The notes beneath the pieces are model-generated. The model did no database searches. It was not told the origin of the DNA and saw nothing but the letters and a program-made list of their open reading frames with translations. DNA of 64,000 nt from Silvibacterium dinghuense (GTDB taxonomy: Bacteria; Acidobacteriota; Terriglobia; Terriglobales; Acidobacteriaceae): contig NZ_SDMK01000005.1 of NCBI RefSeq assembly GCF_004123295.1, positions 62,001 through 126,000 of the forward strand, written 5' to 3'. Both the position numbers and the translations under genes were made by a program. Shown one piece after another: positions 63,054 through 64,000 of the stretch. Position 1 is the stretch's first letter, and every line of letters starts with the position of its first letter.

Positions 63054-64000
63054 ATGGCAAGGAGCAGGTATCCGGCGTTCATCCTCGTTGCGGGAATCGC
63101 TTCAACGGCTGTTCACGCTCAGACGGCAAAATCAGAGCCCGAAAGCCAGGTTGCGCAGCGCATCCACTCGGTGGAAACATGCCTGCCACCACCGGTTATC
63201 GTCACGAACGAGCCAAAACCCTGCACATCGCTCTCCCAGCGCATGGCTGAGCTTCATATTCCTGCCGTGAGCATCGCGGTGATCCACAATGGCGTCATCG
63301 CATGGGCCAAAGGATATGGAGTGCGGCAGACCGGTGGAGCTCCCGTCGATGCAGACACGCTCTTTCAGGCCGGTTCCATCAGCAAGCCGGTCGCTGCCAT
63401 GGGCACGCTTCATCTCGTTCAGGAACAGAAGCTTTCGCTCGATGCGGACATCAATGCGACGCTCACCAGCTGGAAGCTTCCTGCCAGCACAAGCGCGCCG
63501 GGAGCAGTGGTGACGCTGCGGGAGCTGCTCACCCACACCGCAGGACTCACCGTGCATGGCTTTCCAGGGTATGCATCGGGAGTTCCCGTTCCAAGCCTTG
63601 TTCAGGTCCTGAACGGAGAAGCTCCGGCAAACACCGCGCCGATCCGTCTGGACAGCATCCCCGGGAAAGAGTGGAGATATTCCGGCGGCGGATACACCGT
63701 AATGCAGCAAATGGTGATCGATACGGTGAAGGAGCCGTATCCTCAATTTCTGCACGACACCGTTTTGGCTCCGATCGGAATGAGCCACAGCACCTACCAG
63801 CAACCGCTTCCCGCATCCCTCCTCAGCAACGCGGCGATGCCCTATAACGCCGATGGCACACCGGTGCCGGGTGGTCCGCACACCTACCCCGAGATGGCCG
63901 CCGCGGGCCTCTGGACTACGCCCTCGGACCTGTGCCTCTACATCCTCGAGGTGCAGAATTCCCTGGCTGGAAAGGCGAATCACGTTCTTTCCCAGGCAAC
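63054..64000 (+). CDS. Exported beta-lactamase-like serine hydrolase (class C/PBP4*-type), C-terminus off window
   Basis: ATG 63054 with GGAGG five bases upstream; the right edge cuts the gene after about 315 codons. A signal peptide (YPAFILVAGIASTAVHA) precedes a serine-hydrolase domain: IPAVSIAVIHNGVIAWAKGY, FQAGSISKPVAAMGTLHLVQ with the SxxK nucleophile, LRELLTHTAGLTVHGF, and YSGGGYTVMQQMV for the YxN-type motif (here Tyr-Ser-Gly-Gly). FLHDTVLAPIGMSHSTYQ is also typical. It is a DD-peptidase or esterase-like relative; beta-lactam resistance is not implied. Confidence 0.93.
   Translation, partial: MARSRYPAFILVAGIASTAVHAQTAKSEPESQVAQRIHSVETCLPPPVIVTNEPKPCTSLSQRMAELHIPAVSIAVIHNGVIAWAKGYGVRQTGGAPVDADTLFQAGSISKPVAAMGTLHLVQEQKLSLDADINATLTSWKLPASTSAPGAVVTLRELLTHTAGLTVHGFPGYASGVPVPSLVQVLNGEAPANTAPIRLDSIPGKEWRYSGGGYTVMQQMVIDTVKEPYPQFLHDTVLAPIGMSHSTYQQPLPASLLSNAAMPYNADGTPVPGGPHTYPEMAAAGLWTTPSDLCLYILEVQNSLAGKANHVLSQA

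Noticed and set aside
63054-64000. Beta-lactam resistance gene
   Set aside because: The fold and SxxK motif are shared by many esterases and DD-peptidases. Nothing in the visible part shows lactamase specificity.

Overview
The window looks like a chromosomal segment of an Acidobacteriota genome, most likely class Terriglobia. The markers are two M56 peptidases fused to the soil-associated TIGR03435 domain, an Oar-like TonB-dependent receptor with an N-terminal carboxypeptidase-regulatory domain, a GWxTD protein, many Tat-type or Sec-secreted proteins, high GC, and intergenic palindromes. Both strands carry genes in short runs. There are no rRNAs, phage genes, complete insertion sequences or CRISPR arrays. 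One tRNA-Lys(CTT) is present.

Layout: 1-3.8 kb, a BlaI repressor and two tandem M56-TIGR03435 sensor-like proteins behind a BlaI-type operator. 3.9-9.7 kb, OprB-like porin, Tat-exported amidase, GAF-diguanylate cyclase, TSUP permease, DUF971 protein. 9.8-14.8 kb, an orphan OppF/DppF-type ATPase, LOG protein and VapBC pair on the minus strand, then a UvrD/PcrA helicase with unusual low-complexity insertions. 15-23 kb, a TPR protein split by an in-frame TAG, a tiny basic protein, APC permease, VOC protein, Gfo/Idh/MocA oxidoreductase, ApbE and a secreted unknown. 23-31 kb, dienelactone hydrolase, YegD-like Hsp70, a DUF3863-like protein, and a large TonB receptor preceded by a LacI-family operator. 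31-39 kb, tRNA-Lys, an outer-membrane-like protein, GWxTD protein, MacA/MacB-type efflux parts and a degenerate bEBP-like regulator. 39-50 kb, DUF885 peptidase, ProC, CPBP-like protein, LEA-like protein, heme A synthase family, M24-like protein, GH42, aminotransferase, GH16. 50-54 kb, a two-gene acyltransferase operon that fits ornithine-lipid synthesis (olsB-olsA), a small basic protein, dUTPase, cupin, beta-barrel protein. 54-64 kb, GuaB, a PD-(D/E)XK-like protein, DinB protein, GT2-TPR protein, a His-rich mini-protein, TldD, an unknown protein and a partial serine hydrolase.

Genes for polysaccharide use (porin, TonB receptor, GH42, GH16, GT2) and for envelope or stress functions (ornithine lipids, GWxTD, efflux, M56 sensors) suggest a soil oligotroph. 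Between the genes there are several families of structured repeats. Three ~260-bp elements have terminal inverted repeats and are each bracketed by CTAG, so they look like MITEs. One of them uses a gene's stop codon as its flanking CTAG. Three other genes have the same AGAGCCTGTT string directly at their stop codons. A modular two-part repeat occurs four times, and perfect 17-19 bp stem palindromes occur twice. These repeats, the unusual helicase, and the BlaI-M56-TIGR03435 locus are the most novel-looking parts of the window.
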